64,000 nucleotides of DNA from Haematobacter massiliensis (lineage in GTDB: Bacteria > Pseudomonadota > Alphaproteobacteria > Rhodobacterales > Rhodobacteraceae): the NCBI RefSeq assembly GCF_000740795.1, contig NZ_JGYG01000015.1, forward strand, positions 1 to 64,000, read 5' to 3'. Of this stretch, positions 35,056 to 45,989 are shown piece by piece. The number at the start of each line of letters is the position of its first letter. The first letter of the stretch is position 1. The translations under genes and the position numbers were made by a program. The notes below the pieces were generated by a model. That model had not been told where the DNA came from and ran no database searches. It saw nothing but the letters and a program-made list of their open reading frames with translations.

Positions 35056-35670
35056 TCAGAGTCCCTGCCCCGGCTTGATGTCCTTGAGCTCGATCGCCGT
35101 CGCCGGGTCGCGCATCATCTGTTTGATCACGTCCTGCCGCTTCACATTCGTCCGGTGCCGCAGCGTGAGAACGATCGCCCCGATCATCGCAACCAGCAGC
35201 ACCAGCGCCGAAGCCATGAACAGGTAGACGTAACGGTCATAGATCAGGTGGCCGAGAGCTGCGGTGTTGTGCATGACCTCCGGCGCCGGCGCGGGTGCCA
35301 TCCGTGCGGCCTCTGCCGTCGGCGCCATGGTCCAGCTTCCGAAAGCGATGGCGAGCTGCATGATGATGACAAGGCCGATCAGCAGGCCAAGCGGCATGTA
35401 CCGCACCATCTCGCTCTTCAATTCCTCGAAATCGACGTCGAGCATCATGACGACGAAGAGGAACAGCACCGCAACCGCGCCGACATAGACGATGAGCAGC
35501 AGCATCGCCACGAACTCCGCCCCGAGCAGGACGAACAGCCCCGCCGCAGCAAAGAAGGCCAGGATGAGCCACAGAACGGAATGCACGGGGTTCCGCGCCG
35601 TCACGACCATAAGACCGGCCAGCACCGTGGTGATGGCGAAGAGATAGAAGGCAAAGGTTAGCATCGTCAT
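35056..35670 (-). CDS. nuoJ: NADH-quinone oxidoreductase subunit J
   Basis: A 204-residue membrane subunit with five helices. [20 protein letters not shown] and [20 protein letters not shown] are diagnostic, the second holding the helix with the functional Tyr-Val-Gly bulge. A Pro/Ala/Met-rich loop of about 25 residues ([20 protein letters not shown]) separates helices 4 and 5. Its start overlaps the stop of the preceding decarboxylase-like gene (ATGA). 77 bp separate it from nuoK. Confidence 0.96.
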   Translation of the reverse strand: MTMLTFAFYLFAITTVLAGLMVVTARNPVHSVLWLILAFFAAAGLFVLLGAEFVAMLLLIVYVGAVAVLFLFVVMMLDVDFEELKSEMVRYMPLGLLIGLVIIMQLAIAFGSWTMAPTAEAARMAPAPAPEVMHNTAALGHLIYDRYVYLFMASALVLLVAMIGAIVLTLRHRTNVKRQDVIKQMMRDPATAIELKDIKPGQGL

Positions 35671-36074
35671 TCTTCTGTTCCCTTGGCCCCGAAGACGCTC
35701 TGCGCGATCTCCAGCGCCCGGTTCATCGACGGCAGCCCGCCGAACATGCCCATCTGGTAGATCACTTCCGCGATCTCCCGCTTGGTCGCGCCCGCTTCCA
35801 GCGCGTGGCGGATGGTGAGCTTCAACTGCGGCTCCGCCTGCGCGCCGAGCATGGTGAGCGCGGCGATGATGACGAGCAGGCGGGTCTTGCTGTCCAGCCC
35901 CTCGCGATTGAATGTCCTGCCGAAGGCCATCTCCATGAAGTTCTTGGACATGGTCGGCATCAGTTCGTCGAAGCCCGGCATGCGGAAGTCTTCCAGCGCC
36001 GGATTGAGCGAGCGCGCCATCTCCTGGCTGCTTTCCAGCATCGCCTTGAACATGCGGGAGAAGTCGTCGCTCAT
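35667..36074 (-). CDS. Carboxymuconolactone decarboxylase-family protein in nuo operon
   Basis: A 135-residue AhpD-fold protein. [53 protein letters not shown] is the CMD-family helical core as seen in pcaC-like proteins, but the AhpD CxxC is absent, so disulphide reductase activity is not expected. It begins 8 bp after nuoI and overlaps nuoJ by four bases. A similar unknown gene occurs at this place in some Rhodobacterales nuo operons. Role (assembly, quinone chemistry) is unknown. Confidence 0.85.
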   Translation of the reverse strand: MSDDFSRMFKAMLESSQEMARSLNPALEDFRMPGFDELMPTMSKNFMEMAFGRTFNREGLDSKTRLLVIIAALTMLGAQAEPQLKLTIRHALEAGATKREIAEVIYQMGMFGGLPSMNRALEIAQSVFGAKGTEE

Positions 36075-36081
36075 GTCTGCC

Positions 36082-36576
36082 TCACCGATAGGGAGCGTCA
36101 AGCTCGAGGTTACGGGCGATCTCGGCTTCCCAGCGGGCGCCGTTGTCGAGAAGCTTCGCCTTGTCGTAGAACAGCTCCTCCCGCGTCTCGGTGGAAAACT
36201 CGAAGTTGGGGCCTTCGACGATCGCATCCACGGGACATGCCTCCTGGCAGAAGCCACAGTAGATGCACTTCGTCATGTCGATGTCATAGCGCGTGGTCCG
36301 GCGGGATCCGTCCTCCCGCGGTTCGGCGTCGATCGTGATGGCCTGCGCCGGGCAGATCGCTTCGCACAGCTTGCAGGCGATGCAACGCTCCTCGCCGTTC
36401 GGATAGCGGCGCAGGGCATGCTCCCCCCGGAAGCGGGGAGACAGCGGGCCCTTCTCGAACGGATAGTTCACCGTCTCCTTCGGGGCGAAGAAGTACTTCA
36501 GACCCAAGCCGAAGCCCTTGATGAAATCGGTCATCAGGAAGTACTTCGCTGCGCGCGCATAGTTTATGGTGGCCAT
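36082..36576 (-). CDS. nuoI: NADH-quinone oxidoreductase subunit I
   Basis: A 164-residue complex I subunit holding two [4Fe-4S] clusters (N6a, N6b). The two CxxCxxCxxxCP motifs are [16 protein letters not shown] (about 65) and [16 protein letters not shown] (about 104). The N-terminal helix ([20 protein letters not shown]) anchors it on the membrane arm. Standard alphaproteobacterial length. Confidence 0.97.
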   Translation of the reverse strand: MATINYARAAKYFLMTDFIKGFGLGLKYFFAPKETVNYPFEKGPLSPRFRGEHALRRYPNGEERCIACKLCEAICPAQAITIDAEPREDGSRRTTRYDIDMTKCIYCGFCQEACPVDAIVEGPNFEFSTETREELFYDKAKLLDNGARWEAEIARNLELDAPYR

Positions 36577-36625
36577 CAGTGCGCCCTTTCCTTCGGCGTC
36601 TGTTTCGTCGGCTGCCGTTTCATTC

Positions 36626-37663
36626 TCAGCCCCCCATCGACCAGCGGGCCCAGAAGTGACCGAGCACTTCGTAGCGCGAAAGGAAGGCGATGAGGACGAC
36701 CCAGATCAGCGACAGCGGAAGGAATACCTTCCAGCCGATCCGCATGAGCTGGTCATAGCGGTAACGCGGCACGATCGCCTTCACCATCGCGATGAGGAAG
36801 AAGAAGAAACACATCTTCAGGAACATCCAGATCGCACCGTCCGGCAGACCCGGGATGGGCGAGAGCCAGCCGCCGAAGAACAGGATGGAGATAAGCGCAC
36901 ACATCAGCCAGATGGCGATGTATTCCGACGCCATGAACAGCAGATACGGCGTCGAGGAATATTCGACCATGAAGCCCGCCACCAGTTCGGATTCCGCTTC
37001 GGGCAGGTCGAAGGGCGGGCGGTTCGTCTCGGCCAGGGCAGAGATGAAGAACAGCACGACCATCGGCAGATGGGGCAGCCAGTACCAGTTGAACAATCCC
37101 GCCGAGCCGCTCTGCGCATGTACGATGGCGGAGAGGTTCAGCGAGCCGGTGGAGATCACCACGCCGATGATGATCAGCCCGAGAGAAACCTCGTAGGAAA
37201 TCATCTGTGCCGCAGACCGGAGCGAGCCGAGGAACGGATACTTTGAGTTCGACGCCCATCCGCCCATGATCACGCCGTAAACCTCCAGCGAGGAGATGGC
37301 GAAAAGAAACAGGATGGCGACGTTGATATTGGCAAGCACCCAGCCATCCGCAAACGGGATCACGGCGAAGCCGAGGATCGCCAGGACAAAGGACAGGAGC
37401 GGTGCGAGGAAGAAGACGAATTTGTCGGCACCTGCCGGAACCACGATCTCCTTCAGGACATATTTCAGAGCGTCGGCGAAGGTCTGGAACAGCCCCCAGG
37501 GACCGACGACGTTCGGCCCGCGGCGCATCTGGACCGCCGCCCAGATCTTCCGGTCGCCATAGACCAGATAGATCAGCGAAAGCATCACAAAAGCGACGAC
37601 CAGAAGGGACTGACCGACGAGGAGGACGATGGTCCCTGCGGTAGTGGAGAAGAAGTCAGCCAT
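36626..37663 (-). CDS. nuoH: NADH-quinone oxidoreductase subunit H
   Basis: A 345-residue, eight-helix subunit at the quinone chamber. The conserved loop segment [20 protein letters not shown] (acidic residues facing the E-channel), [20 protein letters not shown] near the N-terminus and [15 protein letters not shown] near the C-terminus are all present. 49 bp precede nuoI; 153 bp separate it from nuoG. Confidence 0.97.
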   Translation of the reverse strand: MADFFSTTAGTIVLLVGQSLLVVAFVMLSLIYLVYGDRKIWAAVQMRRGPNVVGPWGLFQTFADALKYVLKEIVVPAGADKFVFFLAPLLSFVLAILGFAVIPFADGWVLANINVAILFLFAISSLEVYGVIMGGWASNSKYPFLGSLRSAAQMISYEVSLGLIIIGVVISTGSLNLSAIVHAQSGSAGLFNWYWLPHLPMVVLFFISALAETNRPPFDLPEAESELVAGFMVEYSSTPYLLFMASEYIAIWLMCALISILFFGGWLSPIPGLPDGAIWMFLKMCFFFFLIAMVKAIVPRYRYDQLMRIGWKVFLPLSLIWVVLIAFLSRYEVLGHFWARWSMGG

Positions 37664-37745
37664 CTTGCCTCACGTTCATTGACCGTCGGTCATCGCTGGG
37701 TCGGCCGGGGAGAGAGACTCGCTCCCTCCGGTCACGCTGCTGTTA

Positions 37746-37782
37746 ACAGCATCCGGCCTGCAGATGCCAGCCCGGATGCTGT
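37746..37782. other. 11-bp perfect hairpin in nuoG-nuoH gap
   Basis: ACAGCATCCGG (37746-37756) and CCGGATGCTGT (37772-37782) form a perfect 11-bp stem around a 15-base loop in the 153-bp space between nuoG and nuoH, the longest gap in the operon. No T-run follows. It could stabilise or attenuate the transcript, or mark a processing site. Confidence 0.6.
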
Positions 37783-37816
37783 AGTTGTCAGTGGGGTCGA
37801 ACCGGATCACGGGACG

Positions 37817-39838
37817 TTACTCCGCCGCCATGGCGGGCGAGCGCCGGGACGCAGCAAGCGCGGAAAGCTCCGCCATCAGCTGCGACGCCCGGGCAATGGG
37901 GTTGGTCAGGTAGAAGTCCTTGATCACCGGACGGAAATCGGCATCAGCCGGTGCAGCGGGGTCGAGCGGCTGCCAGGCGTTCTCGGGCACCTCGTCGATG
38001 CGCGCGAGATGCGGCACTTCCGCCACCAGCTTCCGGCGCAGGGCTGCCAGCGAGTCATAGGGGAGCGTCGCGCCGAGTTCGGCCGAAAGCGCCCGCAGGA
38101 TCGCCCAGTTCTCCTTCGCCTCCCCCGGCGGGAAGCCCGCGCGGAGCGCGAGTTGCGGGCGGCCTTCGGTATTGACGAACAACCCGGCTTCCTCGGTATA
38201 GGCGGCGCCCGGCAGAATGATATCCGCCCGATGCGCGCCCCGATCGCCGTGGTGGCCCTGATAGATGACGAACGGGCCGGGCGCGATCTCCACCTCGTCG
38301 GCACCGAGGCTGTAGATGACCTCCGCACCGTTGAGCGCAGCATCCATCCCGCCCTCGGTCACCGCGCCGACATCCATGGCGCCCACACGGCTCGCCGCAG
38401 TGTGCAGCACGAGGAAGCCGGAGCCGGTATTCTCCGCCAGCCGCATTGCCTGAGAGAGCACCGCTGCGCCATCCGCCTCCGTCAAGGCGCCCTGCCCGAT
38501 GACGACGACGCTGGATTTCGCCTTGGTCTCCTCCGAGATATCCTTCTCGGCGAGCTCCCGCAGCGCGGCGCGCCCCGGGCCGGCATAGTCATAGGTATAG
38601 GTCAGGTCAGCCGCGGAACCTATCAGGCCGACCTTCGCTCCGTTGATCCACGCCTTGCGGATACGCGCGTTCAGGACGGGCGATTCATTACGCGGATCAG
38701 TGCCGATGAGCTGGATCAGTTCCGCGTTTTCCAGATCCTCGATCCGGGCGGTGCCGACGTAGCCCGACCGGTTGCCGGCGGGCAGCTTCGCCCCGTCCGT
38801 CCGGCATTCCACATTGCCTCCAAGGCCCTGGACGAGCTCCTTGAGAGCATAGATCGCCTCTACCGGAGCAAGATCGCCGACCAGGGCGGCAACCTTCCTG
38901 CCCTTCATCGCGGCGGCGGCTTTCTGCAGAGCCTCGCCCCAGGTTGCCAGACGCAGCCTGCCATTTTCACGCACATAGGGCCGGTCCAGCCGCTGGCGGC
39001 GCAACCCGTCCCAGACAAAGCGTGTCTTGTCGGAGATCCACTCCTCGTTCACGCCGTCATGGTTACGCGGCAGGATGCGCATCACTTCCCGCCCCTTGGT
39101 GTCCACGCGGATATTGGAGCCGAGCGCATCCATCACGTCGATGGTCTCGGTCTTGGTCAGCTCCCAGGGACGCGCGGTGAAGGCATAGGGCTTCGACACC
39201 AGCGCGCCGACCGGGCACAGGTCGATCACGTTGCCCTGCATATTGCTGTCGAGCGTCTGGTTGAGATAGCTGGTGATCTCGCTGTCCTCACCCCGGCCGG
39301 TCTGGCCCATCTGGGTGATCCCGGCGACTTCGGTGGTGAACCGGACACAGCGCGTGCAGGAGATGCAGCGCGTCATATGCGTCTCGACCAGCGGGCCGAG
39401 GTTCAGATCCTCGGTCGCGCGCTTCGGCTCACGGTAGCGGGAGAAGTCCACGCCATAGGCCATCGCCTGGTCCTGAAGGTCGCATTCGCCGCCCTGATCG
39501 CAGATCGGGCAGTCGAGCGGGTGGTTGATGAGCAGGAACTCCATCACCCCTTCGCGGGCCTTCTTGACCATGGGTGAATTGGTCTTGACCACCGGCGGCT
39601 CGCCGTTCGGGCCGGGACGCAGATCCTTCACCTGCATCGCGCAGGATGCCGTCGGCTTCGGAGGGCCACCGACTACCTCGACAAGACACATCCGGCAGTT
39701 GCCCGCAATGGACAGCCGCTCGTGGTAGCAGAAGCGTGGCACCTCGATCCCGGCGACCTCGCAGGCCTGCAGGATGGTCATCGCGCCGTCCACTTCATAG
39801 ACGAGGCCGTCGATGGAGATTTTCCTGATATTCGACAT
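37817..39838 (-). CDS. nuoG: NADH-quinone oxidoreductase subunit G
   Basis: A 673-residue subunit of the peripheral arm. The N-terminal part carries cluster N1b and N5/N4 ligands: [33 protein letters not shown] and [11 protein letters not shown] molybdopterin-oxidoreductase-like domain without cofactor follows (about 220 to the end), including [23 protein letters not shown] 39838 is chosen over GTG 39841. The gene upstream stops 4 bp before it. Confidence 0.96.
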   Translation of the reverse strand: MSNIRKISIDGLVYEVDGAMTILQACEVAGIEVPRFCYHERLSIAGNCRMCLVEVVGGPPKPTASCAMQVKDLRPGPNGEPPVVKTNSPMVKKAREGVMEFLLINHPLDCPICDQGGECDLQDQAMAYGVDFSRYREPKRATEDLNLGPLVETHMTRCISCTRCVRFTTEVAGITQMGQTGRGEDSEITSYLNQTLDSNMQGNVIDLCPVGALVSKPYAFTARPWELTKTETIDVMDALGSNIRVDTKGREVMRILPRNHDGVNEEWISDKTRFVWDGLRRQRLDRPYVRENGRLRLATWGEALQKAAAAMKGRKVAALVGDLAPVEAIYALKELVQGLGGNVECRTDGAKLPAGNRSGYVGTARIEDLENAELIQLIGTDPRNESPVLNARIRKAWINGAKVGLIGSAADLTYTYDYAGPGRAALRELAEKDISEETKAKSSVVVIGQGALTEADGAAVLSQAMRLAENTGSGFLVLHTAASRVGAMDVGAVTEGGMDAALNGAEVIYSLGADEVEIAPGPFVIYQGHHGDRGAHRADIILPGAAYTEEAGLFVNTEGRPQLALRAGFPPGEAKENWAILRALSAELGATLPYDSLAALRRKLVAEVPHLARIDEVPENAWQPLDPAAPADADFRPVIKDFYLTNPIARASQLMAELSALAASRRSPAMAAE

Positions 39839-39841
39839 CAC

Positions 39842-40342
39842 TTACTCCGCCGCGATCTGCCGGCACCCACGGCTCCGCCAGAGCCGCGCGTCATCCAGAT
39901 ATTTCCACCCGAAGGCATGGTCGCTCTCGCCATGGGCTGTGAGATGGTCCAGCCGGGCCAGTCCCTCCTCCACGGTGGGCCGATGCCCTGCGGGCACCCA
40001 CCACATGACGAAATGCATCCGCCCCAGCACCTCGAACCACTCCGCCCGCCGCTCATAGAAGCTGCGGTGAACGGTGTTCCACACGAAGTGCTCGAGGCTC
40101 TTTACGTCTTTCCAGACAGTCAGGTTGGCAACAAAGCGCGGATCGCCCGCGAGCTTTGTTTCCGTATTGCCTTTGCCCGGTTCTCCCGAGCCTTCCATCA
40201 TCCAGACGAAGCCCGGCGTCCGCTTGCCGAGCGCGTTTACCCGGTCCAGCGCTCCCATGAACTCCGCCACGCGCGGATCATCGGTTTCGGCAATCAGCCT
40301 TCCGATGTTCAGCTGGGCCAGATGCATCCCTTCGGGCGCCAT
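39842..40342 (-). CDS. DUF3291 protein in nuo operon
   Basis: A 166-residue protein of the DUF3291 family (monooxygenase-like ferredoxin fold). MHLAQLNIGRLIAETDDPRV is the family start, followed by GFVWMMEGSGEPGKGN, LTVWKDVKSLEHFVWNTVHR and MHFVMWWVPAGHRPTVEEGL. Lies between nuoF (3 bp) and nuoG, so it is expressed with complex I. ATG 40342 is preferred because GGAG is 5 bases upstream; a GTG at 40348 is possible. Function unknown; a heme- or quinone-linked enzyme is only a guess from the fold class. Confidence 0.8.
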   Translation of the reverse strand: MAPEGMHLAQLNIGRLIAETDDPRVAEFMGALDRVNALGKRTPGFVWMMEGSGEPGKGNTETKLAGDPRFVANLTVWKDVKSLEHFVWNTVHRSFYERRAEWFEVLGRMHFVMWWVPAGHRPTVEEGLARLDHLTAHGESDHAFGWKYLDDARLWRSRGCRQIAAE

Positions 40343-40344
40343 CG

Positions 40345-41640
40345 TCACTCCGCCGCGATGGCCGAGACGCGCCCGGTCTTTTTGTATTTGATGCGATCTT
40401 CGATTTCATTGCGGTAATGGCGGATGAGACCCTGGATCGGCCAGGCCGCGGCATCGCCAAGCGCACAGATCGTATGGCCCTCGACCTGCTTGGTCACCTG
40501 GAAGAGCATGTCGATTTCCTCGACCTCTGCATCTCCGGTAACCAGTCGGTCCATCACGCGCATCATCCAGCCCGTGCCTTCGCGGCAGGGTGTGCACTGC
40601 CCGCAGCTTTCGTGCTTGAAGAATTTCGCCAGCCGCCAGACCGCCTTGATGACATCCGTCTGCTGGTCCATCACGATCATGCAGGCGGTGCCGAAGGAGG
40701 ATTTCAGCTCCCGCATCCCGTCATAATCCATGATGGCATCGTCACATTGATCCGCCGGGATGATCGGGCAGGACGCGCCCCCGGGGATCACCGCCTTGAG
40801 GTTCTTCCAGCCGCCCCGGATACCGCCGCCGTGTTTCTCGATGAGTTCCTTCATCGAGATGGACATGGTTTCCTCGACAACGCAGGGCGTGTTGATATGT
40901 CCGGTCAGACCGAAGAGCTTCACACCCGCGTTGTTGGGCCGCCCGAAGGAGGCGAACCACTCCCCGCCACGGCGCAGGATCGTGGGCGCGACCGCGATGG
41001 ACTCGACGTTGTTCACCGTGGTCGGGCAGCCGTAGAGCCCCGCGCCCGCCGGGAACGGCGGCTTCATGCGCGGCATGCCCTTCTTGCCCTCGAGGCTTTC
41101 CAGAAGCGCCGTTTCCTCGCCGCAGATATAGGCGCCCGCCCCGTGGTGCAGGTAGAGATCGAAGTCCCAGCCCGATCCCGCCGCATTCACGCCGAGCAGA
41201 CCATCCTCATAGCATTCGTCGATCGCGGCCTGCAGCGCCTCCCGCTCCCGGATATACTCACCACGCAGATAAATGTAGCTCGCATGCGCCCCCATCGCGA
41301 AGGAGGCGATCAGCGCACCCTCGATCAGCGTATGCGGATCGTGGCGCATGATCTCCCGGTCCTTGCAGGTCGCGGGTTCGGATTCGTCAGCATTGATGAC
41401 AAGATAGGCCGGGCGCCCGTCGGATTCCTTCGGCATGAAGGACCATTTCATGCCGGTCGGGAAGCCAGCACCCCCCCGCCCGCGCAGGCCGGACTTCTTC
41501 ATCTCGTCGATGATCCAGTCGCGCCCCTTCCCGATGAGGCCGGCAGTCCCGTCCCAGTGCCCGCGCTTCTTCGCGCCGGCAAGGGAGCGGTCATGCATCC
41601 CGTAGATGTTGGTGAAGATCCGGTCCTGGTCCTTCAGCAT
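40345..41640 (-). CDS. nuoF: NADH-quinone oxidoreductase subunit F
   Basis: A 431-residue subunit that binds NADH, FMN and cluster N3. The nucleotide-binding [16 protein letters not shown] (about 51-66), FMN-site [23 protein letters not shown], and cluster ligands [10 protein letters not shown] with a later Cys in [10 protein letters not shown] are present. DUF5337 gene lies 4 bp upstream. Standard length. Confidence 0.97.
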   Translation of the reverse strand: MLKDQDRIFTNIYGMHDRSLAGAKKRGHWDGTAGLIGKGRDWIIDEMKKSGLRGRGGAGFPTGMKWSFMPKESDGRPAYLVINADESEPATCKDREIMRHDPHTLIEGALIASFAMGAHASYIYLRGEYIREREALQAAIDECYEDGLLGVNAAGSGWDFDLYLHHGAGAYICGEETALLESLEGKKGMPRMKPPFPAGAGLYGCPTTVNNVESIAVAPTILRRGGEWFASFGRPNNAGVKLFGLTGHINTPCVVEETMSISMKELIEKHGGGIRGGWKNLKAVIPGGASCPIIPADQCDDAIMDYDGMRELKSSFGTACMIVMDQQTDVIKAVWRLAKFFKHESCGQCTPCREGTGWMMRVMDRLVTGDAEVEEIDMLFQVTKQVEGHTICALGDAAAWPIQGLIRHYRNEIEDRIKYKKTGRVSAIAAE

Positions 41641-41644
41641 CTTC

Positions 41645-41869
41645 TCACCCTTCCAAGGCCCGGCGTTTGCGCCAGACGCGCCATGTGACGATCATACCCC
41701 ATACGAGGGCGCCGATCGCGGCAAAGTCGATCAGGAAGGCATAGCGGCTGTCCCAGCCCATGCGCCCCCCGACCCATTGCAGGACGAACCAGAGCACCAT
41801 GGCGGCGGCCATCACGCCGCCCGCCTGTCTGGCCTGCATGGCCAGTGCCCTGTGTGCGTCCTCTGTCAT
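41645..41869 (-). CDS. DUF5337 small membrane protein
   Basis: A 74-residue protein with two membrane helices ([19 protein letters not shown] and [19 protein letters not shown]) and a basic C-terminus ([11 protein letters not shown]). It matches the small DUF5337 family found in Rhodobacteraceae, where it sits between nuoE and nuoF. Start overlaps the nuoE stop (TGATG). Likely an accessory or assembly protein of complex I; this is inferred from location alone. Confidence 0.8.
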   Translation of the reverse strand: MTEDAHRALAMQARQAGGVMAAAMVLWFVLQWVGGRMGWDSRYAFLIDFAAIGALVWGMIVTWRVWRKRRALEG

Positions 41870-43146
41870 CAGATTTCCCCGCGCTCCACCTTGCGGGAAT
41901 GGTCGGTCTCCCCGCCGGCAGCGAGGATTCTCGCCTGTCCGACCCAGTCCTCGCGGAGTGCGCGTCCCTTGAATTCGTGCAGATGCTCGTCGATCCAAGC
42001 CAGATCTTCCGCCGTCCAGGCAGCGATCTGATCGAAATGGAAGATGCCGAGGTCGTGGAGCATCTTCTCAAGCTTCGGACCGACGCCGGAGATGCGGAGC
42101 AGATTGTCCGCCTCGCCTTCCCGCGGCTCGGGCAGGAAGCCAGGACGCGTCGGAGCACCACCGCCGAGGATGACAGCATCCTCCGCAGCAATCTCGGGAT
42201 CGCTTTCCGGCTCCTGGTTCACATCCTTGTCGTCGCGACCTTCGGGATCATCGCCCGCGACTGGCTGACCAGGTTCACCCGTCGCCGTGCCGCCGGTGGC
42301 AGTGCCCTCGACTTCCGGCCGTCCGACGGTCTCGACGGGCGCTTCCTCGATGGAGATCCCGGTCTCGTCAATCGGATGGCCCGCACCCGGAGTTGGCTGG
42401 ACCTCCTCGCCCCCCTCGACCGGCGCATTTCGGTCGGAACGGTCGAGCCAGGGCGCGTTGAGGGGCACTTCCGTCCCGTCGATGCGCTTCACCGTATCCC
42501 CGATGGCAAGTGCGAGCGTCACGGAGGCGTTCCGCTCCGGCCGGTCCTCCGCAAGCTCGGTCAGGCTGGTCAGCCCCGTCGCCGGTTCGGAGGAGAAGCG
42601 GCCGTTCTGCGGACCGGGCACCGGAACCTTGCCCGCAGCCAGATCGTCGAGCAGCGCCGTCAGCTTGTCTTCAGTGAGGTTCTCGTAATAGTCCTTGCCG
42701 ATCTGGGCCATCGGCGCGCCGGAACAGGCGCCCAGACATTCGACTTCCTCCCAGCTGAACTTCCCGTCCGCCGAGAGTTCATGAGGCTGGCCGTTGATCC
42801 GGTTCTTGCAAACCGCCATCAGGTCTTCCGCGCCGCAGATCATGCAGGACGTGGTGCCGCAGATCTGGATATGGGCCACGGAACCGGTCGGTTGCAGCTG
42901 AAACATGAAGTAGAAGGTCGCCACTTCGAGCACGCGGATATAGGCCATGCCCAGCATGTCCGCGACATATTCGATCGCGGGCTTGGTCAGCCAGCCTTCC
43001 TGCTCCTGCGCGCGCCAGAGCAGCGGGATCACCGCCGAAGCCTGACGCCCTTCGGGATATTTCGAGATCTGCGCCTTTGCCCAGTCGAGGTTCGCGGGAG
43101 CAAACTCGAAGTGGTTGGGCTGCGCATGGTATAGACGGCGTAGCAT
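41869..43146 (-). CDS. nuoE: NADH-quinone oxidoreductase subunit E, extended
   Basis: A 425-residue NuoE. The first ~180 residues are the normal 24-kDa subunit binding [2Fe-2S] cluster N1a, with ligands in [10 protein letters not shown] and [12 protein letters not shown] ~160-residue acidic/Pro/Gly-rich linker follows, then a small helix-hairpin-helix-like domain: [20 protein letters not shown] and [20 protein letters not shown] with WVGQAR. E. coli NuoE is ~166 residues, so more than half is extra. Similar extensions occur in other Rhodobacterales NuoE proteins; their role is unknown. Confidence 0.95.
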   Translation of the reverse strand: MLRRLYHAQPNHFEFAPANLDWAKAQISKYPEGRQASAVIPLLWRAQEQEGWLTKPAIEYVADMLGMAYIRVLEVATFYFMFQLQPTGSVAHIQICGTTSCMICGAEDLMAVCKNRINGQPHELSADGKFSWEEVECLGACSGAPMAQIGKDYYENLTEDKLTALLDDLAAGKVPVPGPQNGRFSSEPATGLTSLTELAEDRPERNASVTLALAIGDTVKRIDGTEVPLNAPWLDRSDRNAPVEGGEEVQPTPGAGHPIDETGISIEEAPVETVGRPEVEGTATGGTATGEPGQPVAGDDPEGRDDKDVNQEPESDPEIAAEDAVILGGGAPTRPGFLPEPREGEADNLLRISGVGPKLEKMLHDLGIFHFDQIAAWTAEDLAWIDEHLHEFKGRALREDWVGQARILAAGGETDHSRKVERGEI

Positions 43147-43207
43147 CAGACGGCTCCGGTCTGGCGGGCCGCGACGGGCGCGGCCAGCTGGCTTTGGGCA
43201 GGGCGGC

Positions 43208-44416
43208 TCACCGGTCCACCTCGCCGAATACGATGTCGAGCGTGCCGATGATGGCGGTCACATCGGCCAGAAGATGCCCCTTGGCAAGATAGTCCATCGC
43301 CTGAAGGTGCATGTAGCCCGGAGCGCGCAGCTTCACGCGGTAGGGCCGGTTGGTTCCGTCGGCAACAAGATAGACACCGAACTCCCCCTTGGGAGCCTCA
43401 ACCGCCGCATAGACCTCACCCGCAGGGACATGGAACCCCTCGGTGTAGAGCTTGAAGTGGTGGATGAGGCTTTCCATCGAGCGCTTCATGTCACCGCGTT
43501 TGGGCGGGGTGATCTTGCCACGCGCCAGCACGTCGCCCGGGGTCTGGCGGAGTTTCGCGATGGCCTGCTTGATGATCTTGGTCGACTCCCGCATCTCCTG
43601 CATCCGGCAGAGATAGCGGTCGTAGCAATCGCCGTTGGTGCCGACGGGGATCTGGAAATCGAACTCGTCGTAGCACTCATAGGGCTGCGAGCGGCGAAGA
43701 TCCCATGCCAGACCGGTGCCGCGGGCCATGACGCCGGAGAAGCCGTACTGCTGGATGTCCTCCTCCGTCACCAGAGCGATGTCCACCAGCCGCTGCTTCA
43801 CGATCCGGTTTTCGGTGATGAGCGCGTCCAGGGTGTCGATCAGGGTCGGGAATTTGTCGGCCCAGGCGTCGATATCGTCGATGAGGTCGGGCGGCAGATC
43901 CTGATGGACGCCACCGGGACGGAAATAGGCCGCGTGCAGACGCGCGCCGCAGGCCCGCTCATAGAACACCATCAGTTCTTCGCGCGCCGTGAAACCCCAG
44001 AGCGGCGGCGTCAGCGCGCCCACGTCCATGATCCCGGTCGTGATGACCATGATATGGTTCAGGATACGCCCAATCTCGCAATAGAGCACCCGGATCAGGC
44101 TGGCGCGACGCGGAACAACCGTTCCTGTCAGCTTTTCGATGGCCAGGCAGTAGGCATGCTCCTGGTTCATCGGGCAGACGTAGTCGAGCCGGTCCAGATA
44201 GGGCAGGTTCTGCAGATAGGTCCGGCTCTCCATCAGCTTCTCGGTGCCGCGGTGCAGCAGGCCGATATGCGGGTCGGCGCGCTCCACCACCTCACCGTCG
44301 AGTTCCAGCACCATGCGCAGCACGCCGTGTGCCGCCGGGTGCTGCGGCCCGAAGTTGATGTTGAAGTTGCGGATCTTCTGTTCGCCGGTCAGAGCGTCGT
44401 CGAAAGCACCGTCCAT
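43208..44416 (-). CDS. nuoD: NADH-quinone oxidoreductase subunit D
   Basis: A 402-residue subunit (49-kDa homologue) that lines the quinone site; separate, not fused to Nuo[21 protein letters not shown] near the N-terminus contains the quinone-site His, and [24 protein letters not shown] and DIVFGEVDR at the end are conserved. A 61-bp gap leads to nuoE, 12 bp to nuoC. Confidence 0.97.
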   Translation of the reverse strand: MDGAFDDALTGEQKIRNFNINFGPQHPAAHGVLRMVLELDGEVVERADPHIGLLHRGTEKLMESRTYLQNLPYLDRLDYVCPMNQEHAYCLAIEKLTGTVVPRRASLIRVLYCEIGRILNHIMVITTGIMDVGALTPPLWGFTAREELMVFYERACGARLHAAYFRPGGVHQDLPPDLIDDIDAWADKFPTLIDTLDALITENRIVKQRLVDIALVTEEDIQQYGFSGVMARGTGLAWDLRRSQPYECYDEFDFQIPVGTNGDCYDRYLCRMQEMRESTKIIKQAIAKLRQTPGDVLARGKITPPKRGDMKRSMESLIHHFKLYTEGFHVPAGEVYAAVEAPKGEFGVYLVADGTNRPYRVKLRAPGYMHLQAMDYLAKGHLLADVTAIIGTLDIVFGEVDR

Positions 44417-44428
44417 CTCAGACCCTCC

Positions 44429-45043
44429 TCACTTCTTCTCGTCGCCCGGCAGGATGTATTGCGCACCCTCCCACGGCGACATGAAGTCGAATTGACGATA
44501 TTCCTGCACGAGGTTGACAGGCTCATAGATGACCCGCTTCTGTTCCTCGTCGTAACGCACCTGCGTGTAGCCGGTGGTCGGGAAATCCTTGCGCAGCGGA
44601 TAGCCGCGGAAACCATAGTCCGTGAGGATGCGACGCAAATCCGGATGGCCCGAGAACAGGATGCCGAACATGTCGAATACTTCCCGCTCCAGCCAGTTCG
44701 CCCCGGCATGGATCCCTGTGACGGAGGGCACGAGCTCCTCCTCCCGCACCGGGATCTTCACGCGGATGCGCTGGTTCTGGTACATCGACAGCAGGTGATA
44801 GACCACGTCGAAGCGCGCTTCGCGTTCGGGGTAGTCAACCGCGGTCAGATCGACCAGCGTCGAGAATCGGCAGTTCGGATCGGTCTTGAGGAACTCAAGA
44901 AACGCTACGATCGAACTGCGGTCGGCCTCTATCGTCAGCTCACCGAAATCCACCTTGGTGGACAGGACGTGCTGCGGTTGCCGGCTCTGGATATGTTCCG
45001 CCAGTTCGGCGAGGGGGGCATCTGCAAGGACTGCGTCGCTCAT
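44429..45043 (-). CDS. nuoC: NADH-quinone oxidoreductase subunit C
   Basis: A 204-residue, 30-kDa-type subunit of the Q module. [24 protein letters not shown] and [20 protein letters not shown] with [18 protein letters not shown] are the family signatures. Separate from nuoD, as in Paracoccus and mitochondria. Lies 7 bp after nuoB. Confidence 0.97.
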   Translation of the reverse strand: MSDAVLADAPLAELAEHIQSRQPQHVLSTKVDFGELTIEADRSSIVAFLEFLKTDPNCRFSTLVDLTAVDYPEREARFDVVYHLLSMYQNQRIRVKIPVREEELVPSVTGIHAGANWLEREVFDMFGILFSGHPDLRRILTDYGFRGYPLRKDFPTTGYTQVRYDEEQKRVIYEPVNLVQEYRQFDFMSPWEGAQYILPGDEKK

Positions 45044-45050
45044 CTTACCC

Positions 45051-45584
45051 TCAACGTGCTATGGTGCCGGTGCGGCGGATTTTCCGCTGCAACTGGAGGA
45101 TGCCGTACAGCAGCGCCTCTGCCGTGGGTGGGCAACCCGGTACATAGACATCGACCGGAACGACCCTGTCGCAGCCCCGGACAACCGAATAGCTGTAGTG
45201 ATAATAGCCGCCACCATTGGCGCAGGATCCCATGGAGATCACGTAGCGCGGCTCCGGCATCTGGTCGTAGACCTTGCGCAGCGCGGGGGCCATCTTGTTG
45301 GTCAGCGTCCCCGCGACGATCATCAGGTCCGACTGACGCGGCGAGGCGCGGGGTGCGGCGCCGAAGCGTTCCACGTCATAGCGCGGCATGGACATCTGGA
45401 TCATCTCGACCGCGCAGCACGCCAGCCCGAACGTCATCCAGTGGAGCGAGCCGATGCGCGCCCAGTTGATGATGTCCTCTGTCGAGGTGAGCAGGAAACC
45501 CTTGTCCTGAAGCTCGCGGTTCAGGGCCTGGGTCGCGACCTCACGGTCTGGACCCGCCGTGTTCGCGCCGGTCATCACTCCCAT
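45051..45584 (-). CDS. nuoB: NADH-quinone oxidoreductase subunit B
   Basis: A 177-residue PSST-type subunit that binds cluster N2. The ligands are in [29 protein letters not shown] and [15 protein letters not shown]. The ATG at 45584 has GGGAG 7 bases upstream; a second ATG at 45575 has too short a spacing. It overlaps the end of nuoA by 10 bases. Confidence 0.96.
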   Translation of the reverse strand: MGVMTGANTAGPDREVATQALNRELQDKGFLLTSTEDIINWARIGSLHWMTFGLACCAVEMIQMSMPRYDVERFGAAPRASPRQSDLMIVAGTLTNKMAPALRKVYDQMPEPRYVISMGSCANGGGYYHYSYSVVRGCDRVVPVDVYVPGCPPTAEALLYGILQLQRKIRRTGTIAR

Positions 45585-45940
45585 TCGAGAGCTCCCTTCT
45601 TCCATTCGTAGGCAAAGCCCACCGTCAAGACGCCCAGGAAAACCATCATCGACCAGAAGGCCACGTCGGTAAGGCCGCCGAACGCCACTGCCCACGGGAA
45701 CAGGAAAGCGACTTCGAGGTCGAAGATGATGAACAGGATCGAGACAAGGTAGAAGCGGATGTCGAACTTCATCCGCGCGTCGTCGAACGAGTTGAAGCCG
45801 CACTCGTAGGCCGAGACCTTTTCCGGGTCCGGTTTCCGCACCGCGAGAATCGCAGCCGAAAGCATCAGGACGAGGCCGAGGGCGACGGCAACACCGAGAA
45901 AGACGAGGATCGGCAGGTATTCTCTCAGCAGATCGTCCAC
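45575..45940 (-). CDS. nuoA: NADH-quinone oxidoreductase subunit A
   Basis: A 121-residue, three-helix subunit. [20 protein letters not shown] is the diagnostic loop with the conserved Cys near the quinone site. The start is GTG at 45940, preceded by AAGGAG; this gives the standard family length, and no ATG gives a sensible alternative. First gene of the operon. Confidence 0.95.
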   Translation of the reverse strand: MDDLLREYLPILVFLGVAVALGLVLMLSAAILAVRKPDPEKVSAYECGFNSFDDARMKFDIRFYLVSILFIIFDLEVAFLFPWAVAFGGLTDVAFWSMMVFLGVLTVGFAYEWKKGALEWE

Positions 45941-45989
45941 TGGTGGCTCCTTCGCTGGGATACCGTGGCATCCCGGGTGGCTGCGAAGC

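Noticed and set aside
35667-36074. AhpD-type peroxidase partner
   Set aside because: The CxxC needed for AhpD disulphide chemistry is absent; kept as CMD-family only.
43115-45469. 784-codon open frame on the plus strand
   Set aside because: Antisense to nuoD, nuoC and nuoB, which are certain; no recognisable domain.
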